Assembly: GCA_902729315.2 (NCBI GenBank) | Contig: LR746265.1 | Coordinates: 2,522,892 to 2,586,891, forward strand | DNA from: Spirodela intermedia | Taxonomy: Eukaryota; Streptophyta; Magnoliopsida; Alismatales; Araceae | Direction: 5' to 3' | Length of the DNA stretch: 64,000 bases | Made by a program: the position numbers and the translations under genes | Shown: positions 11,049-24,096 of the stretch, in pieces | How positions within the stretch are numbered: the first letter of the stretch is position 1 | How the letters are laid out: every line of letters begins with the position of its first letter | Notes under the pieces: generated by a model | Told to the model about the DNA's origin: nothing | Databases searched by the model: none | What the model saw: only the letters and a program-made list of their open reading frames with translations

Positions 11049-14000
11049 CTACTTCTGACGCCTGAGGAAATCTCGCATCTCCTGGTGTGACTCCCCGCGG
11101 ACGATCAGGCACATCTTCTTTGTATCTTCCCATAATAGCCCGCCGATCTCCCTTCCGAAGTCACAAGCCGCTTCGAATACCTCCTGCCAGATGGTGGAGC
11201 CCAAGAAGTCAGTTGACTAGGTGGGCAAAGACTGGTGGCAAAGGGTACGTCTGAAATGCCAGCAACGTCACCTTGGATGGGAAATCATCATAAAGATTTG
11301 AGGCGACCATCTCGACCCTGTTTCGATCCGTTTCCCACAATCTGATCTGCATAGTTCAGAAAAATCGGCATGCAACGACTTAGGAGCTGCTCTGCAGACT
11401 TTAGAAAATAGTCGAAATAACGTTTGGGAAAGTAGCCCAGGTAGAATGGATTGAATCCACATATGAGTGTGTAAGATGTGCAGCGGATTTCTAAACGGGG
11501 ATGTGTAGGAACCTGATCGGTAACATTCTCTGGTACTGAAGGTGTCTTCTCTGCGACACGGGGATGAGCATTCTGCTGGAGGAAGGCAATTATCTGAAGA
11601 AATAAATAAAAATAAAAATAAGAAATCACGAGATTGTGTCACGAAGGATTCTATAAATGTCGTTGAGATGCTTAAGTTGACCTTTATCTGAATAAAAACA
11701 GTCCAAGTCCCATAAATAAAAAATAAGGTAAGTCTAAAGTTGGTCTCTCATATCTGTCATTAATTATAAGTTGTACTGATTCCCTTATCCCTTACTAAGA
11801 AGTCGAGGAGACAGCATTCCAAAAATCTTGCAGATTCGAGTGAAGGTTAATGGATTACTCTCATGCATTGGGGAAGTGATAAACTCAGACTTGGGTTCTA
11901 GGTGAGGTAGGAAGCACAAGACATCATGGTGTCCAGATGATTTTTCAGGTTTTGGAATATCTGAAACGTTTTTCCACATAAAATTGTCAACCAAGGTATC
12001 TCTCAATTTATGTTTTCTTCTATTACCCTTTTCGTCAGCTAGGAAAATGAGAATTGACTTTTTTCTTTTTTGATCACCCCCCAGGTAGAAAAATGTTCAA
12101 ATATGCAGCCGTTTGATGGGATGTTCATCAAATTACCCAGCGATCAGATGGAGTTCATCAAGTCCTAACCGGATCACCAACCCCATTGTCACCATGGAGG
12201 CAATATGCGATAAAAGGAGCAGAAAATTTTGATGCGAAAACTAAGAAGTTAAATACAGGAAAACTTGAATTTGCCGAGGAAGATTTTCACAAAAGATGAA
12301 TCGTTTTGTAACATGATAGAAAGAAATCACGAAAATCTTATGGGATTGCTATGCAACAAGTAATCCCATGAAATAAGACATCAGCTTCGTCTCATTAAGA
12401 TCCCAAACAGAATAATTGGTGGATGCTATTATTTTATACTTGCCTGCTCTCCACTGATGCCGTTCTCAAAAGCGTTGTATAGACTCTCTTTTGTTATAGC
12501 TCCAACGATAAGATTTGGAAGTTGATACTCTACTCTGTAACGGTGATTGAGGATAAACCTCATCAAAAGTCATGTTCATGTACATGAGCAGAATCAAAGG
12601 AGAAATTCTAATTTTCAGATGCACAAATGGGAAACAATTAAAGAAGCATATTGAAGACGATTCATGAAATACTGCCTAGAACGAAGGTTAAAAAATTATG
12701 ATCTGTAGAAGAAGATTTTCCTTGACTGGTTACATGTTGAATCTTGATGGCCTGCATCAGTCTGAATTAATAAATATACGCGGTAGTACTGCTGGATATG
12801 AAATACTGTTCCCAAAGACTCTTACTAAATGTTTTACAATACACGACAGTCTACAGATCCCCCGTAACAGTGGAGCTATTCTCATGCTAGATGATGGCAA
12901 TTGCATGACTTTTTAATATAGCGTAACGTGGCTAAAATACGATGATTTAATAGGATAAAAAAGGTATGCCAAATGTCTAAGAAGACCAGTAATATCAAAA
13001 CCGATAAAAGGGAAATTATAAACCAAATAATCAGAAAAAGGTACACAGATACGGTTTATCTCAAGGCATAAAAATAGCGTAAGAAAATTTGGAAATGTCA
13101 TAAAAAATGTACTAAGCACAATATGAACGCTAGGATACCTTGCAAAAAGACGTAGGATCTCACAGTGTAACTTGGAGGTTGAGTAAGCATACAACCGGAA
13201 GTTGGTTTCGACGACCACAAATCCCTGCAAAAAGATGTTCAAACAAAAATAAGAATACTGATAGAATCAAATGGCTGGAAAATTTAAGAGGAAGTGACGG
13301 TGATATTGAGATCTGTCAGATGTACAATACTGATAGAATCAAATGATGTCAAAATGCATGCTATAGCTTCCAAATAAAAAAATATAAATAAAGCATGTGA
13401 GAGAAAATGATATAACTGACATAAGACTTCTCTTCCAACAAGACGGGCCTTCAACATTCTACATTAAACAGTGAAATGAAGGCAAAGCGCTTCATATCAC
13501 TAATGCAATTTGAATCATATATCTTACTTTTATCGGATACTTTTCAAAATAATCAATAATATTTCTAAAAAAATACATTAATATGAGATGAAACAAAGAT
13601 TATTAAGTCAATTTCAAAGTACTCATAGCATGAGTCAATTCCTTTTATTGTTGTGGTCACATCATTATAAACAAGATGCATTTGCCCGAGTAATATCCTT
13701 TCCATCATAACTACACCAGGGTTGAGATGAACTCTTACTTGCCTCATACTTCTTGAGAGATAGATATGCAAGAAATGTACAATATCATATATCATGTGAA
13801 GGAGAATCCTTCAAGAAGGAAATTTGCTACATTTGAGCGGTAGTGGCTGGGAGGTCACTGTCACAATAATCATCAGTGGATCCGATGCAGAACCATGGCA
13901 AGATACTCGAGTATGCATCTCAATAATTAGAGACGAGTGTGCAAGGTATGCAATACCCTTGCTCATGGGTCTTTTGCAATAATTTCTTCGACTCACAATC

Positions 14001-17000
14001 AAGTTTAACCCGATGAAATAGAAAAGTATGGTGGTTTGCCTTACATATAACAAATTTGAATTAGTTGTAATGTACAGAAAAACTGGATTTTAGGCATCAG
14101 AGCTCTTCAGTAGAGAGCTTTTCATTTATGAATGCACTACAGTGACTTTAAGGGGGGGGGGGCTGGGCTCTGAACTTTTCCAATGAGGCTTGACAACTAT
14201 TCCTTCTTGTTGAGAGAGTGTTGGGATCAAACAATGTTGCATACCATCTTGCTATGGACAATGGAAATATTGTACAGAGGGTGCCCTCAAGAGCTCGTTT
14301 ACAAAAAAAACTGTTTCTTCTTTTGTATATCTAATGCATAATTTGTATCAACACTAAAAAAACAATATACAGTAAGAAATGTGAATAGGTGAAAGATTGT
14401 TTAAGTACATCAATCCTTCATAATGATTTTAAGAGGTTCAAACCTCCTTGCGTGATGAAGAATCAGACAAGCTCATTGAAAGATTAGTAGCCAGCTTAGT
14501 GGGTATAAACCAATTGTCTTTTCTCCCCTGCAACAAAAACGAGAAAGAAGAAATTCAGTCAAGAATACAGAAACGAACTGACACTTCAAACAAAAATGAA
14601 AAACTATTGGCTAAAAATTAAGGATGGCATTCACCTGCTGGAGTTTGACTAATCCCAGAGCTGCTAAGTCACTGATAGCAGATTTTTGAACATCAGCAAG
14701 AGTATTCATATTATAAGCCTAAAAAAAAAGAAATGCGAACATCGGGTTAAAGGATGCATGTGCATTTTTTAAGATGGAAATCACACTAAAGTGTACGAAA
14801 TAAGATTCAGGCTTTCAACCTAACGGTGAGCCTGACACAGAATTTGGTGCCTTCCATTAGCTGACACAGAAAAACTAGGTAGCCAAAAATACGATCAATG
14901 AAACAAGGTCAGGAATCTGTCTGAATCTGTTTGGATATGGGTTATTATCTGGATCTTAGGCATCGAGGGGATTTCAACAAATATTATCAATGATAACTAA
15001 ATTTTTTGATAAATTTATTTTCATTAAGACTTAATTGTGTCAGGATGGTCCATGTTACCTCAACTATGAGACGTGACGGAAAGCAAAGCGTGAAACAGGA
15101 AACAAAAGAAACCAAGGAGACTTTATTGGCCCTAAGGAGAATGCCGGCAAGCTAGCCATTCCCAAGGTCCCTGCTGGTGCTGGTACTTCATTTTCTTCTT
15201 CACATTCGGCAACTAACTTTCCTTTCATCCTTCCTACTGCTACTGCTGATCTAGTGTCAAGATAGATCTCATAGGTTCGCGGATTGTTGTATGCAGCCAC
15301 TGCTGACGACTGCTGATCTGATCCTTTCGCCTTCAACCTTCCTTTTCCTCTTTCCTGGGTCTATAGTTGTGCTAAGCCTGTTACTGAGGGGGAAGGGATG
15401 CCTACTGACAGACAGTCAACTTTCCTAGCTAATCTATGCTAGTGTATGACAATGTTAAGCCTCTCTGTAACAATAAAATTAATAAAAAAAGTTTACAGTA
15501 AAAATATCCAAAGAAATTATGATATTATACAATGTGAGAATATAAAATGAGCAACCGTAGCTAATCAGTCTTCATAAATAAAAGAACTGGAGGACAACAC
15601 ATCAGCATCCCCAATAACTAAATAAAAAACATGATAAATTTACTCCGTTGCAGAATATTTATAGATCAGTATTTAAAGTTCAGTTTTTAATACCTTGCCT
15701 GGAGCGTGAAAACTAAGCTCAAGAAGAAATGAGATCAATTCTGCAGGATCTACACCATGACCCTGCACCAAATTGGATCAAAAACCATTACATACTCGCC
15801 GAAAATTTAATGTTTATTCTTATTTTAATACAGGACACAAAACATAGGCCAACCAGGAGTAAACTAACACAAGGCAGTACACTAGAAAAGAACACGGATC
15901 ATAATTCCACACCTCAGAACTGGAGATGTACTCTCTAATAATGTACCAAAGCTGTGCATTAGTATCCATTAACTGTATACAAAACATGAACAAAATAAAA
16001 AACCAAAATTGTATAAAATAACTATGAAAAACAATACGTGGTACAAACCAAGAACTGGAAACCATTTTCAGTTAACTTTGGAGGTTCATTGTCCCTGCAA
16101 ATGAGGTGTGTAAGCCCATTTAGCATCCCGGAAATAGAAATTTCAAGATAAAAATATAAATCCAAATCCACCTTTCTGAGGATTCATTCAAAGGCCAAAT
16201 ATTTCAGCATTTATAATGTATTTTCAACTGGTAAAAATATATTTTGCAATAAATTCCAGAAATGAAAAACCTTGTACTCAAAAGGCCTCTCTGGAAAACT
16301 TTTATCATAGAAGGATTGAAGCCTGTCAACCGCTCCACTTGACCGGAGTTAATTAGTTGTAACAAAAAACACTGCTCACATAAACAGACAGCGAAGAGAG
16401 GTTTGAAGATAAGTTGTCTGTTTGACAAGATTTTAACATGTCAATAGAAAAATTACTCATGATTTATTAATCAATTAAATAAATTTTCATAGGACTATAC
16501 AGCTGAGTGAGTACGCAAAATCTAAGAGAACAACCTCCCATTGCTCAATGGCATAGGCATCAAGGTCCTCCAATGTTGGCAGCCTCACAGTCACATTAGA
16601 GGGCATTGGCTCTCGTGGTAAAGTTCCACTGTATTTGTAATAAACCATAAGAGACGACAGCTTCAAACTTAGAAGGATATCAGCAAGCAACAAGAAAAGA
16701 ATCCAGAAGGAAGAAACACAGCCACGAGGCTATTTCAAGAAGACATTGTAGTTTTGATCTTGCACATTTTGATATAATAATGGAATCAAGTATACTAAAC
16801 AAAAAAACGTACGCTCTACAGAAACAAAAAAAATAGAACGAAACTGTTTCCCACAAGACGAACTTCCAACAAAACCAATTAAGAAGTATCAGGTAGAGAT
16901 CAATCACAAAGAAAGTATTTTTTAAAAGTGACTACGGAAAATGGGGCGCAGGCCAGAACTTCAAAGTTCAAAAACTTGACAACTATTGGGAAAGAGAATG

Positions 17001-20000
17001 GGCAATCAGGATGTGAGACATAAGACTGAAGCTTCCCTGCAATTGCACATTCCAGAAAATCGACAGGTAGATTTTCAGCGGATAGAACTCAATATTTGAG
17101 AGAGGATGATAGCTGCACCAAGAGAGATGTATCTTCTTGCCATCCATATTTCAACCTCATATCTTTCTTCAAAATTCCCAGATTACACAATTTTGGAAAT
17201 GCTGAGCTATAATGACTGGCAGAAAACAACCTAGGCTAGGTAGAGACAGAGGATAAGACACCACACGTCTCACGCGTCAAAAACATAGGGTCGGTATTTT
17301 AGCGGTAAACGACCACATGTCGTTTTCACGCTTTGTTGATATATCATTTTTCAGTCGCTAGAAATAATATGTAAGCTTATGTGACTATGATGTGCTAGCT
17401 ACAGACGAATCTTCTCTCCTAATGATCTGACGAGCAGAAGCCCAGGCTATTCACTCCCCCCTTTGCTTATCTAAAATCAGGCAATACCAGGATCGTCGAT
17501 GGTGCCCCCTTTGAACCAGAGAGTAATCTAGTTGTGCCACCATGGTATTTGGAATCAGATTAGGCGGCTTCACCAACCGGGTTCCGATCTGATCCAGATT
17601 GGGAACAGGATTGAACCAACCATAATGGCCCAAAACCTGGTGCAGCCATCTATTCGGACAAGTTGAATCAGGTGGATGGGCTCAGGTAAGGCTGAACTGA
17701 ATTAGATTAACTGGTTTATGGACAACAAATTCAGAAACAGTCCATTGGCTCCGGTCAGTTGATCTGGCCATGTTTTGGTGGTTCAAGGCATCGGCTATTA
17801 AAGGATCTAATACAGCACATTCAATATTGTTTGCTCTTTTCTGGTATTACATTTTTTTAATGGAAATCACATCAAACAATCAACAACATACCGCCTAGCG
17901 ATCCAGTGTAAACTAAGGATATGTTTTTATGATAGAGAAAGTAGGATGGAATTCTGATGGGTTGAATTAAATGGGTTTTTCACAATCTTCTAAATAGTTT
18001 AGGAAAGGAGAGTATTCACTTTTAAAATTCAGATTCTCTAACTTGCAACATGTTTAATTGAATAAGTCTGAAGAGCTTCGATTTCATACCAATAGCTTCA
18101 CATTTATGGTTCATTCTGCACAGGTGGTACTAAAAGACGGGCATGCACAGACCGCAACGATTAAGCTAGATACGCGATAGAAAGAAACGAGTCACTCAAT
18201 GGTTCTTCTTTAGAGTACGCCACTCAATGACGTCAATCTACACCAGAAACAAGTCAAGAAATTTTCCTCAGGAAGGCCAAATGTACACAGACGTGGAACA
18301 ACTTAAAGAAGCCATGTATAGGATTATCAAGACACGGTTATGACATATACACGCTCGAAAAGAAAAAATAGCCATGGAACCCTTTCCACAGCAAAATTCG
18401 ATTCAAGAAGCTGTCTCGAATATTATTTCTCCCTATCCTGTTGACCAAAACTCAAAACCTCAACGTAAACCATCTAGTATGGTGCTGAAATTGCAATTAT
18501 CATGGTAACATTTTCTTCCTTTTCTGAAGATATAAAAGTGACATTTTAACTGTTAAATTTATTTTCAAAATGCGTACACAGAATATGCAAATTTTCCGAT
18601 TCTTACAGTTCGTCAGATCCTCAGTTAAAAAATTGTTGTATGTGCTTTCATCAATAAATCTTACCCATGAATCAGGTACTTTCGTAGGTTTTCTTGAAAA
18701 ATTGGATTCAGTCTGTAGCTACTCTCCCTCTTCCTGTGAAAAAGAATAAAATGAGTGGAAGAAATAGACATCAAGTCCTATGGGACTTAAATCCAGTGCT
18801 CTCATTCAAATAAATTTTCTGATCACCAAATATCAATCTGCTTGAAAATTCGACAGCCTACAGACAACTAATTTTACAGTATTGAAATAATACCCAGCTG
18901 AAGGGCTACAAAAACAACAATATGTAGATTGCAGATTAAAGCATAATGATATCGTTTATTTGTATTTAACTCATTTAATTTACGAGCATGTAAAACTGGA
19001 ATAAATAAGAAATAAAAAAAATGCATAGCCAAACCAGTCTCTGCAGGCTACACTGAATTTAAATTTTAGTTCCATTGACAAGCATACACAGCATTAGGAA
19101 CAGTTTTTCTGAATCTTCCAGAAAATGTAAAGTATTTAACTTTAGAAATAAATGATAAAATAATAAGATTAACCCTAATTGGTCACTATTTGTAGCCTAA
19201 ACACTGGCGTCTGTATCAGATCAATTGCCACAGGTAACAAGTGCCTAGCAAATCCTGAGATTGAGTAGCCTTCTTGAGAAGTGATTCACACCCTCTAGAG
19301 AAATTTTCCAAACATGCGAAAAATGCGATCTGTTGTAATTGGTAGCCAAATTTCTTTGTTTGTGTGACGATTAGCGTCTGTGCATTTCTCATATACATAC
19401 AACAAGTATGCTCCTATCAGAGTGAATTTCATGCAAGGATTCTGATTTTAAATTGTAAACAAGGAATAGCCATCAGACACATAAAAAATAAAGTAAAACC
19501 GAAGATGGAAGATCATGGAGCATGAGTCTACCTATCAATGACTTCCAGGAATATTCTTAGCTGCAGTAACCTGTCTATTGCCACTTTGTGTTTGGAAGAT
19601 CCATCAGGAAGCACCCATTCTTCCATTGTCCTAGCTGATACTGGAAGATCGATAAATAGCATTTGCAGGACATACTTCTTAGCCAAGGGTGGCAAAGACC
19701 TACAAAAAAAGGTCACAGAGAGACTGACATTAGTGCGGATTAAGAAAGTTCAAATTCCTGACCGCTTTAACTTGTAAACTTTTCTGTTTCATGCATAGTA
19801 CCGACGTCATTTGAAAGGGGAATGTAATAACATAAGGACAACGCACTCCTTGACTAAACGAAGAGGTAAAAAAAAGGATACAGCTTACAAACTGTGTCCA
19901 CTCCACTTTTCACCAGGTTTTAAAGCGTACGAAATCATAAAACTGCCTGTGCACCAATTTGATGAAAATTGAAACACCACCTCAAAACATGGTCATCAAG

Positions 20001-22693
20001 TTGTCTACTTAATGTAAAAGACTGGAAACCGTCAAACAAAAACGGCGAAAAGTTCAATACTTACATGGAGAAAAAAGATATGACCTATTACATTCAAATG
20101 GTGACACTAATTACTCGAGAAACTTCAGACTAGAGTACATTTCCCAAAGAGAATTTGGAGATGACGAACGTAAAATGTCCACATACTCGCCAATGCCAAG
20201 AAATCCACTCATGTTACCCACCAGAACATCAGAATTGAGAGCTGCTTGATAAGAGAGGAAAAAAACTTGCAAGAATATGGGCAAAGATGAAACCTTTGGA
20301 GAATTTGAACTCATAAAAGTTTAAGAGGAGTTAAATGACTGGCAGATCGAGAAATTGAGAAATGAAAAGAAAAATGGTGAATAGGAAAACCTCCATTGAA
20401 GTTATTCATATTTTTTCAATTTTCTATAGACGTGAATGTGGTAAACTTCGGTTACAAAAGTGATGCTAAAAGGAAGATGAAAAAATAAAATGTGAACGTG
20501 TACACTTTATGGTAAGATGGGAAGTGGTTGCACTCCCCGTAAATTCTCACACTATGAAACAATCTAATAGGTCGCTTCACCCAAAAGCCTTCACCATTTT
20601 CTTACATGAAGACATGACGATAAAAAAAAACCTGATCAGGCTTCCACAAGCCAAGATTTGGCACTTTAAAGGCTCAAGTACACCTCTACGAAATAGTACA
20701 CAGAAGAGACAAGTCCTCCACGTTGTTTAGTGCAACAGCCTTTCGATTTTCGCAGTGGCAGTGCTCGAGTATAAAGACAAAATAAGAGGGCCCCGGCTAA
20801 AGGGTATCAGAATCTAACTCACGGTCACATTCTGCCCTGTCACACATAAAATGATACGATTGGATGTCAGAGCTCACTTTAAACTATGACTTTTCTTATC
20901 TATAACTCCATAATAACATGTTTTTTTTTTTAGATCACGTGATATGCTTTGACTATTGGCATAATCCATTGTATATCTTCATTACATATCAAGATATTAT
21001 ATCAAAGAAGCATTATCTGGAATATTAGAATCAGATGCGATGTCAATGGACAGAGAGGCGTGGCTATTTAGGCAGAAAATATTAGGTGCATAGTCATGAA
21101 AGAACTCATCGAGCTTCTTCGTTGAAGATACATTCAAATAGGAATAAGGGGATGCAAATAGGCATCGACCTTTCAATTCAGGAGAATTGGAAGACCAGTT
21201 TTAAAAGTTTCTATAAGAAGCTAACCAAAACAAGCTCAACCATGTGATGAAACACGAGAAAGACAGGACATCACATAGTAAAGTAAACTTCTTGAGGCAG
21301 AATCAATTAGCGATATAGAAGAAGAGCGACCATGGGAGACATGGGGTCCAGATGTAAGAGCCCTTGATGTTTGGAGGATCTTAGAACAAAACCATTGCAT
21401 ATTTAGTGAAATCCTCATCAGTGCTAGCTGGTAGTTGAGAGATGCACACAAAGGCACCCATAAACATATATCCCAAAACAAGTGGAACCGGAAACAGTTC
21501 AAGTAATATTGGATTTACAGCATTATGATGATGAGGATGACGATGATGATGATGGCGACTGCGAGAGCACGCTAGTATCATTTCCATAAGAATTTATATT
21601 TAATTATTATATATTTTTCGTGCTTGTCACTGAATATAGGACAGTATCTGGGTCTTTACCCTGGAAACAGATGTAACACTGATTACTTTAAGTAAAACTT
21701 TCAGGCTACTATTGCTCACGCCCCAAAAGTCGGCTTCTAGCCTTCAGGAAGGGGGCATCTACTTGAATCTGAACGCCTTAGAACGTAAGAGAGTATGGCC
21801 ATACATATTCAAACACAAAGATCTTAACTTTTAAAACACTAAGATATGAGAATCTACCATTAAGCATGCAGATTTAATCAGGACCAAAAGGGTGTCTTTA
21901 AAATTCCCCAATGAAACGAGTACTAAATCGTCATTAAAAATCCTGAAACTTGCACGAGGATGCAGATTCCATGAGTTGAACCTACTTTTTTTTCAATCCA
22001 ACTCGTATCTTGGTCTACCAAGTCGAACGTTTAGTTTCAAACGGCCAATTCTGCCTCCCAAAAGGGAAACAGAAGTCTGAGTTGGTAAAAACCACTCGTG
22101 TAAGTGGGAAATTACCATCTTTGGGCTTGGTCCCGTGGAATTGACCAAATACATTTTAACATCCGATTGTCTGGTCGCGATCTTGCATATTCCGTGGACC
22201 TCAGATTACGATAAACGGCTTTATGGTGGAGTGATGGTACTGATGCGCGCGCTGGTTTAGTAGAAGAATGACCTAGGCATCAGTATAAAAATGTATAATA
22301 TTTCGCAACCAATGTCCACCATTCGTTGGAGAGAAAGGATGTAGCCATGGAATACTTCCCACCTAAATGTCCGAAAGCATTTTCCATGCTTCTCCTTTTT
22401 CTGATTAATATCCACGTTTGAGATCACTGGAAGACAATTATAACGATACCAGACCGTTCTGTCACCGTGAGAGACGCAATCAATCTCCATCTACGACCCC
22501 ATTACTCTTCACCCTGACGATGAAACCATAGTGACAGCAAATATGACCGAACAGAGGGACGACAGGGGAGAGGGTTCCACCTTAAGACAGCCTCGCAGAT
22601 AAGAGAGCTGTCGTAAAGCTTGTCGAGTTTCATGGCCGGCAGGGCTGCCACCATGTCCATGAAATTCTTCGCGATTATCCTGACCTGAGGCAT
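11049..22693 (-). CDS. TFB2: TFIIH core subunit TFB2 (p52)
   Basis: Subunit of the general transcription and nucleotide-excision repair factor TFIIH; in other eukaryotes p52/Tfb2 anchors and stimulates the XPB helicase. Fifteen exons (minus): 22693..22581, 19699..19532, 18733..18665, 16628..16535, 16371..16271, 16094..16049, 15972..15913, 15762..15694, 14718..14635, 14527..14444, 13224..13139, 12534..12444, 11593..11513, 11346..11272, 11183..11049. Coding length 1356 nt, 451 aa, close to Arabidopsis TFB2. Diagnostic blocks: MPQVRIIAKNFMDMV at the N-terminus, LPPLAKKYVLQMLFID, LMDTNAQLWYIIREYI, GRKDNWFIPTKLATNL, ETNFRLYAYSTSKLHCEILR, FLQQNAHPRVAE and PENVTDQ. The C-terminal domain that pairs with TFB5 is present (DVxEAACDFGRE-like, here EVFEAACDFGRE). 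Intron 12 starts with GC, not GT. The first intron is about 2.9 kb. All exon phases close and the start matches the family. Confidence 0.94.
15064..15360 (-). other. GC-richer open island inside a TFB2 intron
   Basis: In the intron between TFB2 exons 8 and 9 (15693..14719) a stretch is open on the minus strand for about 90 codons and is clearly more GC-rich than its surroundings. The reading begins MKAKGSDQQSSAVAAYNN and includes AECEEENEVPAPAGTLG. No TFB2 segment is missing here, so it is not a skipped exon. I do not recognise it; a transposon or retroposed fragment is possible, and so is chance. Confidence 0.3.
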
Positions 22694-24096
22694 CTTCCTC
22701 AGACTTCCAACTATCGATCTGGCAATTATATTCCGCCGTCGAGTAATCGCCCTCCCTCCTCCCTCGCCTCCCTTCTTCGGAGATGGAGGGAGATGGCAGG
22801 CGAAGCAAGTCAGAGAAAAGACCAACTGACAACGGAGCCCGCCGCTGCTCACACCGAGAAGAATTCTCTCCAAGCGACGTCCCGCCGTATATATAAACCG
22901 CACTCTCCTCGACTGAGCGTGACCGGCACGTGCACACAATTAGAAGGATTATATTTTTCACAAAAAAACAAATAATCTGTAAAATATATATATTAAAACC
23001 ATATATTCAGGTCCAATCCTTGACCCTAGCTGCTTTTATTATTTATTTAATTATCATTACTCATATCACGTATTACTGGATATTATCATTAAACGGGTGT
23101 GTGGATTTGGCTGCATCGACTAAATTTGTATATTCATCAATTATTTTTTACATAAATACACAGAAAATATAACTTTAGTTATATAAAAAATGGGTTAGTT
23201 GCATGGTTATTTATTGTATTATGCATAGAACGTTATTTTAGTTCCCATTCTTATTATTTTTATTATATTATCGAAAGTTTAATAAAATAAAATTGATGGT
23301 TACAAAAGGGACGAGTGAGACTTGCCAAGTGGAGAGGACGGAGGGTGCTGATGACGCGTCATCCACACCCTCCTGAGGGTCGTGAAAAAATTAGAGTAAT
23401 AAAAAACACGAAAAAAATATTTTTAGTAAAAAATAAAAGAAAAGAAAAAGTTGAGCATGGATCGTGTCACCGTTGGCAAACCGAAAATGGTCGACGTTTC
23501 TCTGGTTTATGGGAAGACGGAGGTGCGTCCTAGTGTTAATAAAGGGGTCCACCGTCCCAATGTCCCGTACTGAAAAATCTTGGCCGTTCCGATAGTGTGG
23601 CTCCGACGATCCAACGGCAGATCGGGAGACCCCCCGAACCGTCTCAGAGGCTTCAGACGTTGGACTCGTTGTCAGCGTCATCTGACAGAAACACCTAAGA
23701 GATGATCAACACCGCTGCGCACAGAGCCCCCATTTCGGAAATGTTTTCAGACCGTCCGATACCGTTTTAAAAGATCTTTATCGTCCACGTGGACATGACG
23801 CAGTGCGCCCGGCGTAGTACACGAGAGAAAGGTTGGCAAGAAGGTCATCCTCAGAAAATGAGTTCCTCGACGACTCGTAGAAGGAGAAAGAGAGAAAAAC
23901 GAGAGAAACGTACCAAGTGATATCCTCCTTCTCCGCGTCAGATGGGAGGGAGCGTGTAGGACACGGAGAATTGGGAATTTCTAGGGTCGGAGCACTCTCA
24001 CATCGACGGCGCCGTGGTTCTTGAAGGTTTTCCTCTTCCCTCTCCGGCGCTCTGCTCTTCCGAAGGCAAGGTCGCGGAGTCTGAGGGGCTGTTCTA
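22694..24096. other. Divergent promoter region, TFB2 / tetraspanin
   Basis: About 1.4 kb between the two start codons, transcribed outward. It should carry both 5' UTRs and promoters. A TATA-like tatatataaa lies near 22886..22896 but its strand use is unclear. The middle (22.97-23.45 kb) is very AT-rich. No coding segment supported. Confidence 0.6.

Noticed and set aside
22502-22961. Two overlapping 145-150 codon open frames, minus strand
   Set aside because: Only the short part from 22693 to 22581 is real (TFB2 exon 1); the rest is leader and intron read-through.
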